DNA of 64,000 bases from Carnobacterium sp. CP1 (lineage in GTDB: Bacteria; Bacillota; Bacilli; Lactobacillales; Carnobacteriaceae): NCBI RefSeq assembly GCF_001483965.1, contig NZ_CP010796.1, positions 558,001 to 622,000 on the forward strand, given 5' to 3'. Shown here piece after piece: positions 1 through 10,435 of this stretch. The position numbers and the translations under genes are program-made. The number at the start of each line of letters is the position of its first letter. Within the stretch, counting starts at the first letter, position 1. Under the pieces are notes generated by a model. The model had not been told where the DNA came from and did not search any database. It saw only the letters and a list, made by a program, of their open reading frames with translations.

Positions 1-2109
1 GAAGGTGAGTTACTGATGGTTGGCCAAAAGATTCAACAATTGATTCGAGAAGAGTTTCCAATTTACGATAAAAAAACCAAGATGAATCGGCCCATTCGTT
101 ATCAAGATATCGTTTTACTCACACCCACTAAAAAAAATAATTTAGTCTTGCTGGAGGTTTTTAAACAGCTTGCCATTCCGTTACAAGTCAACGACACACA
201 AAATTACTTCCAAACAACCGAGATCACCATCATGATGTCATTATTAAAAGTAATTGATAATCCTTACCAAGATATTCCGTTAGCTGCTGTATTGCGTTCG
301 CCGATTGTTGGCTTAAATGAAAATGAATTAGCTTCCATTCGCATCAGCCAAAAAACAGGCGACTATTATGAAGCACTGTTGGCTTTCCATGCCAGCTATT
401 CCGGATCAGATAAAGCCAGCCGATTTACGACTGTGCTTTACCACAAAGTTCAAGTCTTTTTAAATCGTTTAACGAAATGGCGTGAAGAAGCCCGCAGAAA
501 CCATTTAGTAGATTTGATTTGGTCTATTTATGAAGATACTCATTTTCTGGACTATGTCAGCGGTATGAGCTCAGGAAGACAGCGGAAAGCTAATTTACAT
601 GCTTTATATGAACGTGCAGCCAGTTATGAAAAAACCAGCTTTAAAGGACTCTTCCAATTTGTCCGCTTTATCGAAAAAATGCAAGACAAAGATAAAGATC
701 TAGCTGAACCAACCGCCATCACTACCGATGAAGATGCGGTTCGCGTAATGACGATCCACGCAAGCAAGGGGTTAGAATTTCCGGTTGTGTTTGTGCTGGA
801 TCTGACTAAACGGTTTAATTTACAAGACATCCGCAAAGGGTATTTATTCAATGAAGAATACGGGGTCGGAACAGACTTTAAAGACCTAGAACGCCGTATC
901 CGATACCAAACACTGCCAGAGATCGCCTTAAAAGTTGAAAAGAAAAACAAATTGTTGTCAGAAGAAATGCGAAAATTGTATGTAGCTCTGACAAGAGCTG
1001 AAGAAAAGCTGTTTTTAGTCGGTTCCTACAAAAATGAAGAAGCGGCTTGGAAAGAGTGGGGAGTCGTCGCTGCTCACCAAGCAACTGTTCTGCCAAACGA
1101 TATACGGTTTACTGCTAACAGTTTAATGAAGTGGGTGGGCTTAGCATTAGTCCGGCATCCAGACAGTCAAAATGATTACTTGTCTGTCACTGCTAAAAAT
1201 GGCTCGATCAGCCAGCATCCGGCTAAATTTTCCATTCATTTCTATAATGAAACGATGATCCAACAACAAATGATTCAACAAGATCTAGTACCTGATGAAC
1301 AGTGGATTGAAAAATTAGATACAGCTATTTCAAAAAATGAACAAACAAAACAAGAGTATCCATTATTAAACGAAGCCATTGCTTTAATGGATTACCAATA
1401 CCGCTATGAAAGTGCAACGCATACCACCAGTTACCAATCCGTTTCTGAAATCAAACGCTTGTTCGAAGAACCGGACGATGGTCAAATGGTTAAAATTGAT
1501 ATCAATCAGCCGCGGAATCAAAATCGTTATATAGAAGATACCTTGGCCCGGCCGAAGTTCATGGCTGAAATGACAGCACCTACCAGTGCAGAAATCGGCA
1601 CCGGCACTCACCTTGTGATGCAGTCGATTGATTTGAGCGTTCCAGTAACAGTGGAGACAGTCAACGAGTTGATTGCAGACTTGATCAGACGGGGAATGCT
1701 GCAGCACGAAATTGCTGAAAAAATTGAAGTTGGAAACATCTTACGCTTCTTCCAAACAACCATTGGACAATTGCTTCTGGCTCATCCGAATCATGTGCAT
1801 AGAGAAGCGCCTTTTTCATTGCTGTTAGCAGCAGAAACTATTTTTACGGATTTAGAAGAAGCAGCAGAAGATAAAATTCTTGTCCATGGTATCGTTGATG
1901 GGTATCTTGAATTTGATAAGGAACTGATCCTTTTTGATTATAAAACCGATCAAGTAGCTCGTTACGGTCGCGATGCTGGAGAAAAAATGTTAGAAAAGTA
2001 CAAAGGGCAAATGAATCTTTATCGAATGGCTTTGGAATCTATTTTAGATAAGCCGGTTACGGCAGCCTATCTGTGTTTATTAGCGAGTGGAGAAATCATC
2101 ACTATTTGA
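1..2109 (+). CDS. addA: ATP-dependent helicase/nuclease subunit A (AddA/RexA), 3' part only
   Basis: The frame is open from the first base, so the gene starts upstream of the window; about 700 C-terminal residues are present of roughly 1250 usual for the family. AddA with AddB processes double-strand DNA ends for recombination. Visible are UvrD-type helicase motif V (VMTIHASKGLEFP, near nt 745), motif VI (KLYVALTRAEEK, near nt 975) and a C-terminal RecB-type nuclease core with FDYKTDQV near nt 1935, whose Asp and Lys belong to the metal-dependent active site. The stop is followed at once by a strong terminator, so it is the last gene of its operon. Family assignment is firm; the start cannot be judged. 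Confidence 0.95.
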   Translation, partial: EGELLMVGQKIQQLIREEFPIYDKKTKMNRPIRYQDIVLLTPTKKNNLVLLEVFKQLAIPLQVNDTQNYFQTTEITIMMSLLKVIDNPYQDIPLAAVLRSPIVGLNENELASIRISQKTGDYYEALLAFHASYSGSDKASRFTTVLYHKVQVFLNRLTKWREEARRNHLVDLIWSIYEDTHFLDYVSGMSSGRQRKANLHALYERAASYEKTSFKGLFQFVRFIEKMQDKDKDLAEPTAITTDEDAVRVMTIHASKGLEFPVVFVLDLTKRFNLQDIRKGYLFNEEYGVGTDFKDLERRIRYQTLPEIALKVEKKNKLLSEEMRKLYVALTRAEEKLFLVGSYKNEEAAWKEWGVVAAHQATVLPNDIRFTANSLMKWVGLALVRHPDSQNDYLSVTAKNGSISQHPAKFSIHFYNETMIQQQMIQQDLVPDEQWIEKLDTAISKNEQTKQEYPLLNEAIALMDYQYRYESATHTTSYQSVSEIKRLFEEPDDGQMVKIDINQPRNQNRYIEDTLARPKFMAEMTAPTSAEIGTGTHLVMQSIDLSVPVTVETVNELIADLIRRGMLQHEIAEKIEVGNILRFFQTTIGQLLLAHPNHVHREAPFSLLLAAETIFTDLEEAAEDKILVHGIVDGYLEFDKELILFDYKTDQVARYGRDAGEKMLEKYKGQMNLYRMALESILDKPVTAAYLCLLASGEIITI

Positions 2110-2121
2110 TTCTTCCTAAAG

Positions 2122-2166
2122 AAAAAACCACTCATCGAAAATAATTTCGATGAGTGGTTTTTTTTA
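2122..2166. terminator. bidirectional intrinsic terminator between addA and the envelope cluster
   Basis: A perfect 13-bp stem (CCACTCATCGAAA with its complement, loop ATAAT) is preceded by an A-run and followed by a T-run, so it can end transcription of addA on the plus strand and of the glycosidase-like gene on the minus strand. Confidence 0.9.
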
Positions 2167-3378
2167 ATTAAAATTGTAGTTAACGCCAGGGGTATAGGTA
2201 TTGTTTGCATCCCATAATAAGAATTCATCTACACCGGCTTCATGCAACGCTTTGACTTGATCTTCTACTTGCGGTGCGCCGTAATTCATATAATTTCCAG
2301 CACCTAAATAAGAAGCTGTAAAGTCTTGCAACCATGGTCGTGATTGTGGTGGCGTATCTAAACCGCCTAACAGTTCGTTCTCAACTTTCATGTATTCAGA
2401 GACTAGCTTGTAAGGTTCTAAATCAGGTTTTCCAATACCAAAATACGAGCCCCAGTGACTTGGGTAAATCATTGAAGAAATAACATCAACGTTTTCCGAT
2501 ATTTTACTGAAGTTTTGGCCAATACCAGGAGCTTCCGGTACGGTAGCAGCATAACCAAAAATATCGACAGAAACTTCAACACCATAAGGTTTTAGTTCTT
2601 CACGAGCGTATTTGACAAAGTCAGTGACGGCTTCAACACGTTGTTGAACTTCATCCAAGTTCTTCGTATCGTAATCTCCGTGTGTGTAATCTAAAGAATC
2701 GCTTTGAGTCTCAAAACCTTCTGGGAACCGCACGTAATCAAATTGGATTTCTTTGAATCCCATTTTAGCCGCTTGTTTAGCGACTTCAACGTTGTAGTCC
2801 CAAACTTCTTTAGAGAAGGGGTTGACAAAAGCATCGCCATTGCTGTTTTTCCAAACACTGCCATCTGCACGTTTAAAAGAGAGGTCTGGTCTAGCTTCGG
2901 CAAGCAACGTGTCTTTAAAGACAACAATACGCCCGATTGGATAAATTTCATCTTTTTCTAACTGCTTCAACATAGCTTGTGGATCGGTTACGTAATCTTG
3001 TGTACTTTGTTGGACGATTTCATTTTCAGAACCAATATCCATGGTCATGCTTCCTTCATCATCTTTAACATCGATGACCATTGAGTTCAAACCACTGGAT
3101 TTGACAAAATCCGTCAATTCAGCCATTTTATCTGTTCCGCCAGCTGAATAAGCTGTTACGTAGATGCCTTTAACGCCTTTTTCAGGATAAGGGATGTCAA
3201 TTCCTGAATCGTAAGCAAATTGCGCCGGAAATTTTTCTGGAATGCTTAATAAAGGCTGATCATTGATTGCGATGGGTTCTTTTTGTTCCGTTTCCTCTGC
3301 TTGTACCGCAAAAGGCATGCTTAGGAAGAAGGCTGCACTTAATAGAAGTGTTCCTATCCATTTTTTATTGTTTTTCAT
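2164..3378 (-). CDS. secreted putative glycoside hydrolase (DUF4015-type)
   Basis: A 404-residue exported protein. Residues 1-27 form a signal peptide (KKW, hydrophobic core, cleavage near VQA-EE). The rest matches the style of the DUF4015 putative glycosidase family: a TIM-barrel-like series with GVKGIYVTAYSAGG, MVIDVKDDEGSM, FKEIQFDYVRFPEG and VSVDIFGYAA, containing acidic residues typical of barrel glycosidase active sites. The substrate is unknown; a cell-wall or exopolysaccharide role is inferred from its neighbours. Its ATG overlaps the stop of the upstream deacetylase by four bases, so the two are translationally coupled. Confidence 0.8.
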   Translation of the reverse strand: MKNNKKWIGTLLLSAAFFLSMPFAVQAEETEQKEPIAINDQPLLSIPEKFPAQFAYDSGIDIPYPEKGVKGIYVTAYSAGGTDKMAELTDFVKSSGLNSMVIDVKDDEGSMTMDIGSENEIVQQSTQDYVTDPQAMLKQLEKDEIYPIGRIVVFKDTLLAEARPDLSFKRADGSVWKNSNGDAFVNPFSKEVWDYNVEVAKQAAKMGFKEIQFDYVRFPEGFETQSDSLDYTHGDYDTKNLDEVQQRVEAVTDFVKYAREELKPYGVEVSVDIFGYAATVPEAPGIGQNFSKISENVDVISSMIYPSHWGSYFGIGKPDLEPYKLVSEYMKVENELLGGLDTPPQSRPWLQDFTASYLGAGNYMNYGAPQVEDQVKALHEAGVDEFLLWDANNTYTPGVNYNFN

Positions 3379-4238
3379 TCGTTTGGTACCTCTCTTTCTG
3401 GTGATTCAAGTAAAGCAGGGTCGACCCAAGTATAGCCTTGATCTTTTAGACCTTCTGCAATGTCGACAGCTGCTTCATTGGTCCAAGTACGGTCATGCAT
3501 CAACAAATTAGCTCCATCGTTTAAGTATTCAGTATGTAGCATAATATCGGTTAAAGCTGTTGCATCTTGATAATCGGCTTCCCAATCATAGCCATAGGTC
3601 CAAGTCATAGAAACCATTTTTTCTTCAGCCATTATTTCGTCTGTTGTATCCGTTGTGATACCAAATGGAGCACGGAAGAAACGAGGTTTTATACCGATAG
3701 CATCATAGATCAAATCGTTGGTTTCCAAAATTTCTTTCCGTTCTTCTTCAGGACTAAGCGTGCTTAAGTCAGGGTGAGTTTGAGTATGGTTCCCGATTTC
3801 AAAGCCCATATCATAAATTTCTTTCAATTTTTCTTTTCCTTCATCAGACTCGATGAACATCCCATTAATAAAGAAAATAGCGGGAGCGCCAATGTCTTTT
3901 AACTTGGTTGCAATTTCAACAGCATGCTCATCAGGAGCATCATCAAAGGTCAATAAAACGACTTTTGATTCATCATCGGCATTGATCGGTTCAATCACAG
4001 AATTCGCTGGATTTACACGGTATTTGTATGCGGCAGGCTGTTCTTCACTTTCTTTTACTGCTTCTTCAGAAGAGGTTTGTGATTCGCTCGTAGAATTAGC
4101 TGTTTCCGAACTAGATTGCATGGACTGGGTAAGTGCAGAGTCAGATGAGCTTTCTTTTGCGGATGAAGAATCGCTAGTTTGGCAGCCACTTAAAATCAAG
4201 GCGCTCATCAACGTTAACCCCATAATTGTTTGTTTCAT
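3375..4238 (-). CDS. polysaccharide deacetylase lipoprotein (NodB domain)
   Basis: A 287-residue lipoprotein with a type II signal peptide ending in the lipobox LSGC (Cys19), then a Ser/Thr/Glu-rich linker to about residue 75 that probably spans the wall. The NodB catalytic domain follows: TFDDAP (about 97-102, usual form TFDDGP), HTQTHPD with the two metal-binding His (about 151 and 155), RAPFG (about 189-193) and LLMHDRTW near the C-terminus. Family members remove acetyl groups from peptidoglycan or other surface glycans. It lies between the YkyA-like lipoprotein and the glycosidase-like gene, with an AGGAGTG ribosome site upstream. The exact substrate cannot be read from the sequence. Confidence 0.88.
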   Translation of the reverse strand: MKQTIMGLTLMSALILSGCQTSDSSSAKESSSDSALTQSMQSSSETANSTSESQTSSEEAVKESEEQPAAYKYRVNPANSVIEPINADDESKVVLLTFDDAPDEHAVEIATKLKDIGAPAIFFINGMFIESDEGKEKLKEIYDMGFEIGNHTQTHPDLSTLSPEEERKEILETNDLIYDAIGIKPRFFRAPFGITTDTTDEIMAEEKMVSMTWTYGYDWEADYQDATALTDIMLHTEYLNDGANLLMHDRTWTNEAAVDIAEGLKDQGYTWVDPALLESPEREVPNE

Positions 4239-4265
4239 TTTAGTATCACTCCTATAAGTTGTCGT

Positions 4266-4907
4266 TTATTTAGATGAATCGTTGACAGATTGTACAGCTT
4301 TTTCTGCTTCATTGCGTTGTTTATCCAATGCTTTAAATTGTTCATTTAGTTGTTGCAAAAGCTCTTTTGTTTTAGCGTCTTGTTCATTTAGTTTAGTGAT
4401 GCCGTCTGTTAATGTTTCGTAGGTAGCATCTTCAGCAGCAAGCGATTTAAAATACTCTTCTTCTTCGGATAATGATTTTTCATACTGGGTTGAATAAGTA
4501 TCGAGAGAGTCGGTAAGGGTTCCCATTTCTTTAGTCAAAGCATCTATTTGCTCTTTGGGTACTTTATCACCATCATTTTCGGACAAATCCTTTTGAATGG
4601 TTTCTATTTCAGAGTTGGCTTCTTTAATAGTCGTTAGAGAAGTTGTGCGTGCTTCGATATTTTCAAAAACAGGAGAGCTGCCGTCTGAAAATTGGCTGGA
4701 GCTATTATCCTCAGCTAGACTGTCTTCAAACATTTTTTGTAAAGCTTTTTCTTGTTCTGTTATAGCATTTAACTCAGTCAGTACCGTTTTTTCTTCTGGT
4801 TCAATGGCTTCAATGCTTTTTGTAGCATCAGCAATTCCATCATTGGCGCAACCAGCTAAAAATAAAGACGTCGCTAAGGCATAAACCGTTTTGGATCGTT
4901 TCTTCAT
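4266..4907 (-). CDS. YkyA-family putative cell-wall-binding lipoprotein
   Basis: A 213-residue protein with a lipoprotein signal ending LAGC (Cys19), followed by an almost entirely helical, Glu/Lys/Gln-rich body that reads as coiled coil. This arrangement and length match the YkyA family of Bacillus and relatives. Function is not established in the family. It is the first gene of a minus-strand trio with the deacetylase (27-nt gap) and the glycosidase-like gene, so a role at the envelope is inferred. Confidence 0.75.
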   Translation of the reverse strand: MKKRSKTVYALATSLFLAGCANDGIADATKSIEAIEPEEKTVLTELNAITEQEKALQKMFEDSLAEDNSSSQFSDGSSPVFENIEARTTSLTTIKEANSEIETIQKDLSENDGDKVPKEQIDALTKEMGTLTDSLDTYSTQYEKSLSEEEEYFKSLAAEDATYETLTDGITKLNEQDAKTKELLQQLNEQFKALDKQRNEAEKAVQSVNDSSK

Positions 4908-5211
4908 AAATATAAATCTCCTTTTATTATGTAGTCTATTGTCTTTACCACTGATTTTTAACCATCATTATGTAGTAAGAACATGCTTATTCTTATCCAA
5001 CACCGTTACATAAGAACTCTATCAGTATATCAAAAGTAGGAATGTTACCCAAGAGATAACTCTTGTTTTCAGTATATTCCTTACGATTGAATAAAAAATT
5101 CCGTAAAAACAATCGTTTGTCTTTTCAAAAGCTGCTTTGAATTATATGAAGAGTGTAGGCAGGCTTGATAAAAAAGCAAAAAAAATAATCCACATCCATT
5201 AAATGGAGGGA
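4908..5211. other. intergenic region upstream of the envelope trio
   Basis: About 300 AT-rich bases between the YkyA-like gene and the terminator of the small unknown gene. It must hold the minus-strand promoter of the trio. I see no ORF with a ribosome site and no strong RNA structure beyond a weak imperfect hairpin near 5190. Confidence 0.5.
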
Positions 5212-5268
5212 TTTTAAAAAAAGATAAAATAGACTGCAACTCTCATGGACGAATTGCTCAGTCTATTT
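5212..5268 (-). terminator. intrinsic terminator of the 79-residue gene
   Basis: Read on the minus strand, AAATAGACTG pairs with its complement around a 22-base loop and is followed by a T-rich tract. It sits directly at the stop codon of the small gene. Confidence 0.7.
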
Positions 5269-5506
5269 ATGCAATAGAATATAAACTTTTTTTAGCCGTT
5301 TCTTTGTTCGCGTACACTTGGAATTCACCAGCGTTGTAGCCGATTTCCAAGCCATTTTGATAATCTGAAGAATGAGCGTCAACAATGATGTAACGCATCA
5401 ATACACGATTTTCGCTATCTTCTAAGTCTAAAGCCAACGGGTAATCATCATTTTTAAACAATAAACCTTTGATTTGCCAAACTTTTTCAATGGTTGCTTG
5501 ATTCAT
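5267..5506 (-). CDS. small conserved-looking protein of unknown function
   Basis: A 79-residue soluble acidic protein with no signal peptide or membrane segment. It begins MNQATIEKVWQIKGLLF and contains ALDLEDSENRVLMRYIIVDAH; the predicted pattern is beta-rich. A good ribosome site (AAGGAGATG) precedes the ATG and a terminator follows the stop, so it looks like a real single-gene unit. I do not recognise the family. Confidence 0.65.
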   Translation of the reverse strand: MNQATIEKVWQIKGLLFKNDDYPLALDLEDSENRVLMRYIIVDAHSSDYQNGLEIGYNAGEFQVYANKETAKKSLYSIA

Positions 5507-5696
5507 AATAAATTCATCTCCTTTCTTTAACCTTTTACTATTTTACTCCTTTTTTATTTAAAAGCCAATAAAAAAGCTTAGAGATTTGTAAACCTTTCAT
5601 TCTTCAACAAAATAAAAAACTATCACTTGGCTAGCATATCATGTAAAATGGGAGAAGACTAGATTTAGAAGATTATAAACAAAGCGAGGTACACCT

Positions 5697-6164
5697 ATGT
5701 TTTTATATTATGTTTTAGCTGCTGTCATTATTGGCGTTGACCAATGGACAAAGTATTTGACTGTAGCCCATATTGATTTATATGAGGTCGTCGAAGTTAT
5801 TCCAGGTGTTTTATCATGGATGTACATTCGGAATACCGGCGCAGCTTGGAGTATTTTAGAAGGAAAAATGTGGTTTTTCTATCTGGTAACCATTGTCGTC
5901 GTCGGAGTAGTGGTCGTTTATTTACAAAAATATGGAAAGAATAGCCGTTTGCTGTCGATCGCATTGGCTTTTATTTTGGCCGGATCCATTGGCAACTTTA
6001 TCGATCGCCTGCGTGTCGAATACGTTATCGATATGGTTCGTCTAGAATTTATTAACTTTCCAATCTTTAATGTCGCGGACATGGCATTGAGCATCGGTGT
6101 CGTACTGATGATCCTTTATGTCTTTCTCGATGAAAAAAAACAAAAAAAGAACAGTCCAGGTTAA
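5697..6164 (+). CDS. lspA: lipoprotein signal peptidase (signal peptidase II)
   Basis: An aspartic membrane protease that cleaves the signal peptide of prolipoproteins after lipid modification. The 155-residue protein has four hydrophobic segments. The catalytic Asp pair is visible as Asp112 in YVIDMV and Asp128 in FNVADMALS, with the GNFIDR motif just before. The ATG follows an AGCGAGG site. It is followed 40 nt later by rluD, the usual Firmicutes pairing. Several lipoproteins in this window (deacetylase, YkyA-like) are expected substrates. Confidence 0.96.
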   Translation: MFLYYVLAAVIIGVDQWTKYLTVAHIDLYEVVEVIPGVLSWMYIRNTGAAWSILEGKMWFFYLVTIVVVGVVVVYLQKYGKNSRLLSIALAFILAGSIGNFIDRLRVEYVIDMVRLEFINFPIFNVADMALSIGVVLMILYVFLDEKKQKKNSPG

Positions 6165-6204
6165 ACGCTTATGTCAAACCTGATCATTAAAAAGGAGTTT
6201 TTGT

Positions 6205-7113
6205 ATGTCTCAAGCATATCAGTTTACAATAGAAAATGAAAAAGGGCGATTAGACAAAGTTCTTGTCGAATTGCTGCCTGACAAAACACGTTCCCATGTT
6301 CAGCAATGGATTAAAGAAGGAGATGTTTTGGTCAATAACGCTTCGACGAAGCCAAATTATCAAGTCCAACCAGGGGATGCCATCACGATCACTGAGCCAG
6401 AGCTTGTCCCTTTAGACGTTCAAGCTGAAAATATCCCTCTTGATATCGTTTATGAAGATAAAGATGTCGTAGTGGTCAACAAACCACAAGGATTAGTCGT
6501 ACATCCTTCCGCTGGTCACCAAACAGGTACACTAGTAAATGCGTTGATGTATCAAGTAAAAGATTTATCTGGAATCAACGGAACCATCCGTCCGGGTATC
6601 GTACACCGAATCGATAAAGACACAAGCGGCTTATTGATGGTTGCTAAAAATGATTTTGCTCATGAAAAACTAGCAACTCAGTTGAAAGACCGCACTTCTT
6701 TAAGAGAATACATTGCTTTAGTCCATGGTGTAATACCCCATGACAAAGGTACGATAGATGCTCCTTTAGGTCGTTCAAAAGCAGACCGTAAAAAACAAGA
6801 TATCATCCAAGACGGACGTCCGGCAGTGACCCATTTCCGCGTTTTAGAACGGTTTAAAGATTTCACCCTTGTTTCGTTGAAATTAGAAACAGGCCGAACG
6901 CATCAAATTAGAGTGCATATGAAATACATTGGTTATCCATTGGCAGGAGATCCTATCTATGGTCCGCGAAAAACGTTAGCAGGAAATGGCCAATTTTTAC
7001 ATGCTAAAGTCCTTGGATTTAAGCATCCGCGTACTGGGGAATTTTTAACTTTTGAAGCACCTTTACCTGCATTGTTTGAAGAAACTCTTGCTGAGTTAAG
7101 AGAAAACCGTTGA
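6205..7113 (+). CDS. rluD: ribosomal large subunit pseudouridine synthase, RluD family
   Basis: Converts uridines of 23S rRNA to pseudouridine. The 302-residue protein has an N-terminal S4 RNA-binding domain (about 14-75) and a RluA/RluD catalytic domain with HRIDKDTSG (134-142), in which Asp139 is the catalytic residue, and GRTHQIRVH for substrate binding. The ribosome site AAAGGAG precedes the ATG. The stop codon overlaps the -35 box of the pyr promoter. The specificity within the RluD group cannot be settled by reading. Confidence 0.93.
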   Translation: MSQAYQFTIENEKGRLDKVLVELLPDKTRSHVQQWIKEGDVLVNNASTKPNYQVQPGDAITITEPELVPLDVQAENIPLDIVYEDKDVVVVNKPQGLVVHPSAGHQTGTLVNALMYQVKDLSGINGTIRPGIVHRIDKDTSGLLMVAKNDFAHEKLATQLKDRTSLREYIALVHGVIPHDKGTIDAPLGRSKADRKKQDIIQDGRPAVTHFRVLERFKDFTLVSLKLETGRTHQIRVHMKYIGYPLAGDPIYGPRKTLAGNGQFLHAKVLGFKHPRTGEFLTFEAPLPALFEETLAELRENR

Positions 7114-7138
7114 CTTTTCATGCGGGACACGGTAAAGT
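7110..7138 (+). promoter_or_regulatory. sigma-A-type promoter of the pyr operon
   Basis: TTGACT at 7110-7115 and TAAAGT at 7133-7138 are separated by 17 bases. The -35 box overlaps the rluD stop codon. A PyrR-type leader follows. Confidence 0.7.
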
Positions 7139-7164
7139 CTTTGGAGATAGAAAAACAAGTAATC

Positions 7165-7286
7165 CTTTAATCCTAGTCCTGTGAGACTAAGAAGGAGCAG
7201 ACACGTATGAGCGAAGACTAGCTAGTTTTTAAAACAGTCAACCTCAGAATGCCCTCTTACTCAATAGGTAAGAGGGCATTTTTTAT
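7165..7286 (+). promoter_or_regulatory. PyrR-dependent attenuator 1, upstream of pyrR
   Basis: The leader holds a PyrR-binding-loop-like segment (AGTCCTGTGAGACT, 7175-7188, followed by AAGAAGGAGCAG), a middle region able to pair alternatively, and a terminator at 7249-7285 (ATGCCCTCTTAC, loop, complement, T-run). In this family UMP-bound PyrR stabilises the anti-antiterminator and so allows termination. Confidence 0.8.
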
Positions 7287-7334
7287 CGCTAAACAGAAAA
7301 AATTAATTATATGCTGGTACTGAAGGAGGAGTAA

Positions 7335-7886
<552 letters not shown>

Positions 7887-7904
7887 ATCAAAGTGAAACT
7901 TTAA

Positions 7905-8026
7905 TTGAGTCCAGAGAGACACAAAAGGTCACGACTATAAACCAGCAAGCTGGGAGCCGTCTGCTCCTATACTGTTGGGCTATTATCGAACCTAAAGGTC
8001 TCTAAGATCTTTAGGTTCTTTTTATT
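7905..8026 (+). promoter_or_regulatory. PyrR-dependent attenuator 2, between pyrR and pyrB
   Basis: A second PyrR-loop-like segment, GAGTCCAGAGAGAC (7907-7920), is followed by structured sequence and by a terminator at 7988-8025 (GAACCTAAAG with its complement and a T-run). In Bacillus the equivalent second leader precedes pyrP; here it directly controls pyrB. The next 140 nt up to pyrB hold no gene, only separated AACCGG and CCGGTT arms that could pair. Confidence 0.8.
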
Positions 8027-8167
8027 TGCCCTCAGCAACCACCAAACACTAAGCAGTGAGGCATAATAGAGAACCGGCTCAAATCTACCTAAGACAATTA
8101 AACTGAATTCAAGGGCTTTAAGGAACTAACCGGTTACTGAAGTACAAAAAACAAGGGGGACTATAAA

Positions 8168-9094
8168 ATGGGTGGAGTCATCGAAAGCATTCAATTAGAA
8201 CATTTTGTTTCAGTCGAAGCATTAACGAACGAAGAAGTACTAGCTCTGATCGGTCGTGCTGGTGAATTTAAAAAAGGAGTTCATCCTTCGTATGACGATA
8301 AGAAATATGCTGTTAACCTGTTTTTTGAAAACAGTACACGGACACATAAAAGTTTTGAAATGGCTGAAAATAAAATGGGAATCAAAGTCATCGATTTTGA
8401 ACCTTCGACAAGCAGTGTAACAAAAGGAGAGAGCTTATACGATACCGTACTGACGATGTCAGCTATTGGAGTAGATGTCGCGGTTATTCGCCACCCATCA
8501 GAGGCTTTCTATTCTGAATTGATCGCTAGTCCTACGATTACCTGTTCAATCATCAATGGCGGCGATGGTGCAGGACAACACCCGAGTCAATGCCTGTTAG
8601 ATTTAATGACGATTTATGAAGAGTTTGGTTATTTTGAAGGTCTAAAAGTTGCAATTGTTGGCGATTTAACTCATTCTCGAGTTGCGCGATCAAACATGCA
8701 GATGTTGAAACGCCTTGGAGCTACACTATACTTCTCCGGTCCGCCTGAATGGTACGATGAATCGTTTGATCAATATGGACAATACGTTCCAATGGATGAC
8801 CTGATCAAAATAGTTGACGTGATGATGTTGCTGCGCATTCAACATGAGCGGCATGAAACGTACGGAAACTTTTCTAAACCTGCTTATCTAACAATGTACG
8901 GCTTAACAGAAAGCAGAGAAAGCAAGATGCTGGACCACGCCATTATTATGCACCCTGCTCCGGTTAACCGCGATGTTGAACTGCAAAGTACTTTACTGGA
9001 ATGTCCACGGGCGCGAATCGTGGCTCAAATGGCTAATGGCGTCTTTACAAGAATGGCCATCTTAGAAGCAGTATTGGCTGGTCAAAAAGGGTAG
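8168..9094 (+). CDS. pyrB: aspartate carbamoyltransferase catalytic subunit
   Basis: Condenses carbamoyl phosphate with aspartate, the first committed step of pyrimidine synthesis. The 308-residue protein keeps the carbamoyl-phosphate motif [12 protein letters not shown], the flexible-loop Ser/Lys region [21 protein letters not shown] and [11 protein letters not shown]. All active-site elements look intact, unlike carA and carB downstream. AAGGGGGA precedes the ATG. Confidence 0.96.
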   Translation: MGGVIESIQLEHFVSVEALTNEEVLALIGRAGEFKKGVHPSYDDKKYAVNLFFENSTRTHKSFEMAENKMGIKVIDFEPSTSSVTKGESLYDTVLTMSAIGVDVAVIRHPSEAFYSELIASPTITCSIINGGDGAGQHPSQCLLDLMTIYEEFGYFEGLKVAIVGDLTHSRVARSNMQMLKRLGATLYFSGPPEWYDESFDQYGQYVPMDDLIKIVDVMMLLRIQHERHETYGNFSKPAYLTMYGLTESRESKMLDHAIIMHPAPVNRDVELQSTLLECPRARIVAQMANGVFTRMAILEAVLAGQKG

Positions 9095-9137
9095 AATAGT
9101 ATTGAATAGAAATAAAGAAAGCTAATGAGGGATAAAA

Positions 9138-10433
9138 ATGACACTATGGATCAAAAATGCAACCACGATAGATCAACAAGGGAATCTTAACTTAACCGAA
9201 CTAGTGATTAAAGAAGACAAGATTGCTGCAATAGGGGATGATGTAGCTTCTTTAATCAAAGGGAAAACAGAACCGGAGAACATCATTGATGCTAAAGGAG
9301 CTTTACTGACTCCGGGTCTGATCGATGTTCATGTTCATTTAAGAGAACCAGGTTTTTCTTACAAAGAAACCATTAAAACAGGTACGGAGGCAGCGGCAAG
9401 AGGCGGATTCACTACCATTTGCGCAATGCCAAACGTAAACCCGGAACCGGATACGCCTGAAAAAATGCTGGCTCTTCAGGAAAAAAATAAAGCGGATGCG
9501 GTTATCAAAGTATTGCAATACGCTCCAATTACTAAAGGGCTGCGCAGCGATCATTTAACCGATCAAAAAGCTTTAATTGCTGCAGGAGCATTTGCCTTCA
9601 CCAATGATGGAGTCGGAGTGCAATCAGCTGGGACCATGTATTTAGCAATGAAAGAAGCCGCTAAAAATAATGTAGCGATCGTGGCCCATACAGAAGATGA
9701 TTCTTTATTGTTTGGCGGCGTGATGCACGAAGGCAAGCGTTCACGTGAACTGGGTTTGCCAGGGATCTTAAACATCACTGAAGCGAGCCAAATTGCACGT
9801 GACGTTTTGATCAGTGAGGCAACTGGAGCGCATTACCACGTTTGTCATGTTTCAACAAAAGAAAGTGTCCGAGTTATCCGCGATGCCAAGAAAGCCGGCA
9901 TCCATGTAACGGCTGAAGTCGCGCCTCATCACTTGATTCTGACAGAAGAGGATATTCCTGGAGATACTAGTCTGTATAAAATGAATCCTCCTTTAAGAAG
10001 CAAAGAAGACCGTGCGGCTTTAATTAAAGGTTTACTTGATGGTACAATTGATATGATCGCTACAGATCATGCACCGCACAGCAAAGAAGAAAAAGAAGGC
10101 AGCATGATTGGATCTCCATTTGGGATCGTCGGAAGCGAAACAGCCTTTTCTTTACTTTATACACACTTGGTTGAAACAGGCATTTTCACATTGAAACAAG
10201 TGGTTGACTGGTTAACCGTTCAACCGGCCAAAATATTCAACTTGGATAGCGGTATTTTAGCGGTTGGCAAACAAGCTGATTTAGCCTTGTTTGATTTAAC
10301 TACTGCCAAAGACATTCGAGAAGAAGACTTTTTGTCGCTGTCAGCCAATACACCTTTTATTGGCTGGAAAGTAAAAGGCACGACTGTTATGACGATCGCA
10401 GATGGAAAGATTGTATATGAGGAGGTAATTTAA
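9138..10433 (+). CDS. pyrC: dihydroorotase
   Basis: Zinc amidohydrolase that cyclises carbamoyl aspartate to dihydroorotate. The 431-residue length and layout fit the class I bacterial type. Metal-ligand motifs are [10 protein letters not shown] (about 60-70), the central His-containing segments VAHTED and YHVCHVST, and the catalytic Asp motif [12 protein letters not shown] (about 311). It lies 43 nt after pyrB and 2 nt before carA. It looks fully functional. Confidence 0.96.
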   Translation: MTLWIKNATTIDQQGNLNLTELVIKEDKIAAIGDDVASLIKGKTEPENIIDAKGALLTPGLIDVHVHLREPGFSYKETIKTGTEAAARGGFTTICAMPNVNPEPDTPEKMLALQEKNKADAVIKVLQYAPITKGLRSDHLTDQKALIAAGAFAFTNDGVGVQSAGTMYLAMKEAAKNNVAIVAHTEDDSLLFGGVMHEGKRSRELGLPGILNITEASQIARDVLISEATGAHYHVCHVSTKESVRVIRDAKKAGIHVTAEVAPHHLILTEEDIPGDTSLYKMNPPLRSKEDRAALIKGLLDGTIDMIATDHAPHSKEEKEGSMIGSPFGIVGSETAFSLLYTHLVETGIFTLKQVVDWLTVQPAKIFNLDSGILAVGKQADLALFDLTTAKDIREEDFLSLSANTPFIGWKVKGTTVMTIADGKIVYEEVI

Positions 10434-10435
10434 GG

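Noticed and set aside
624-1707. Long opposite-strand ORFs inside addA and other large genes
   Set aside because: They lie over well-supported genes, lack ribosome sites and have low-complexity or Ser/Arg-rich translations typical of shadow frames.
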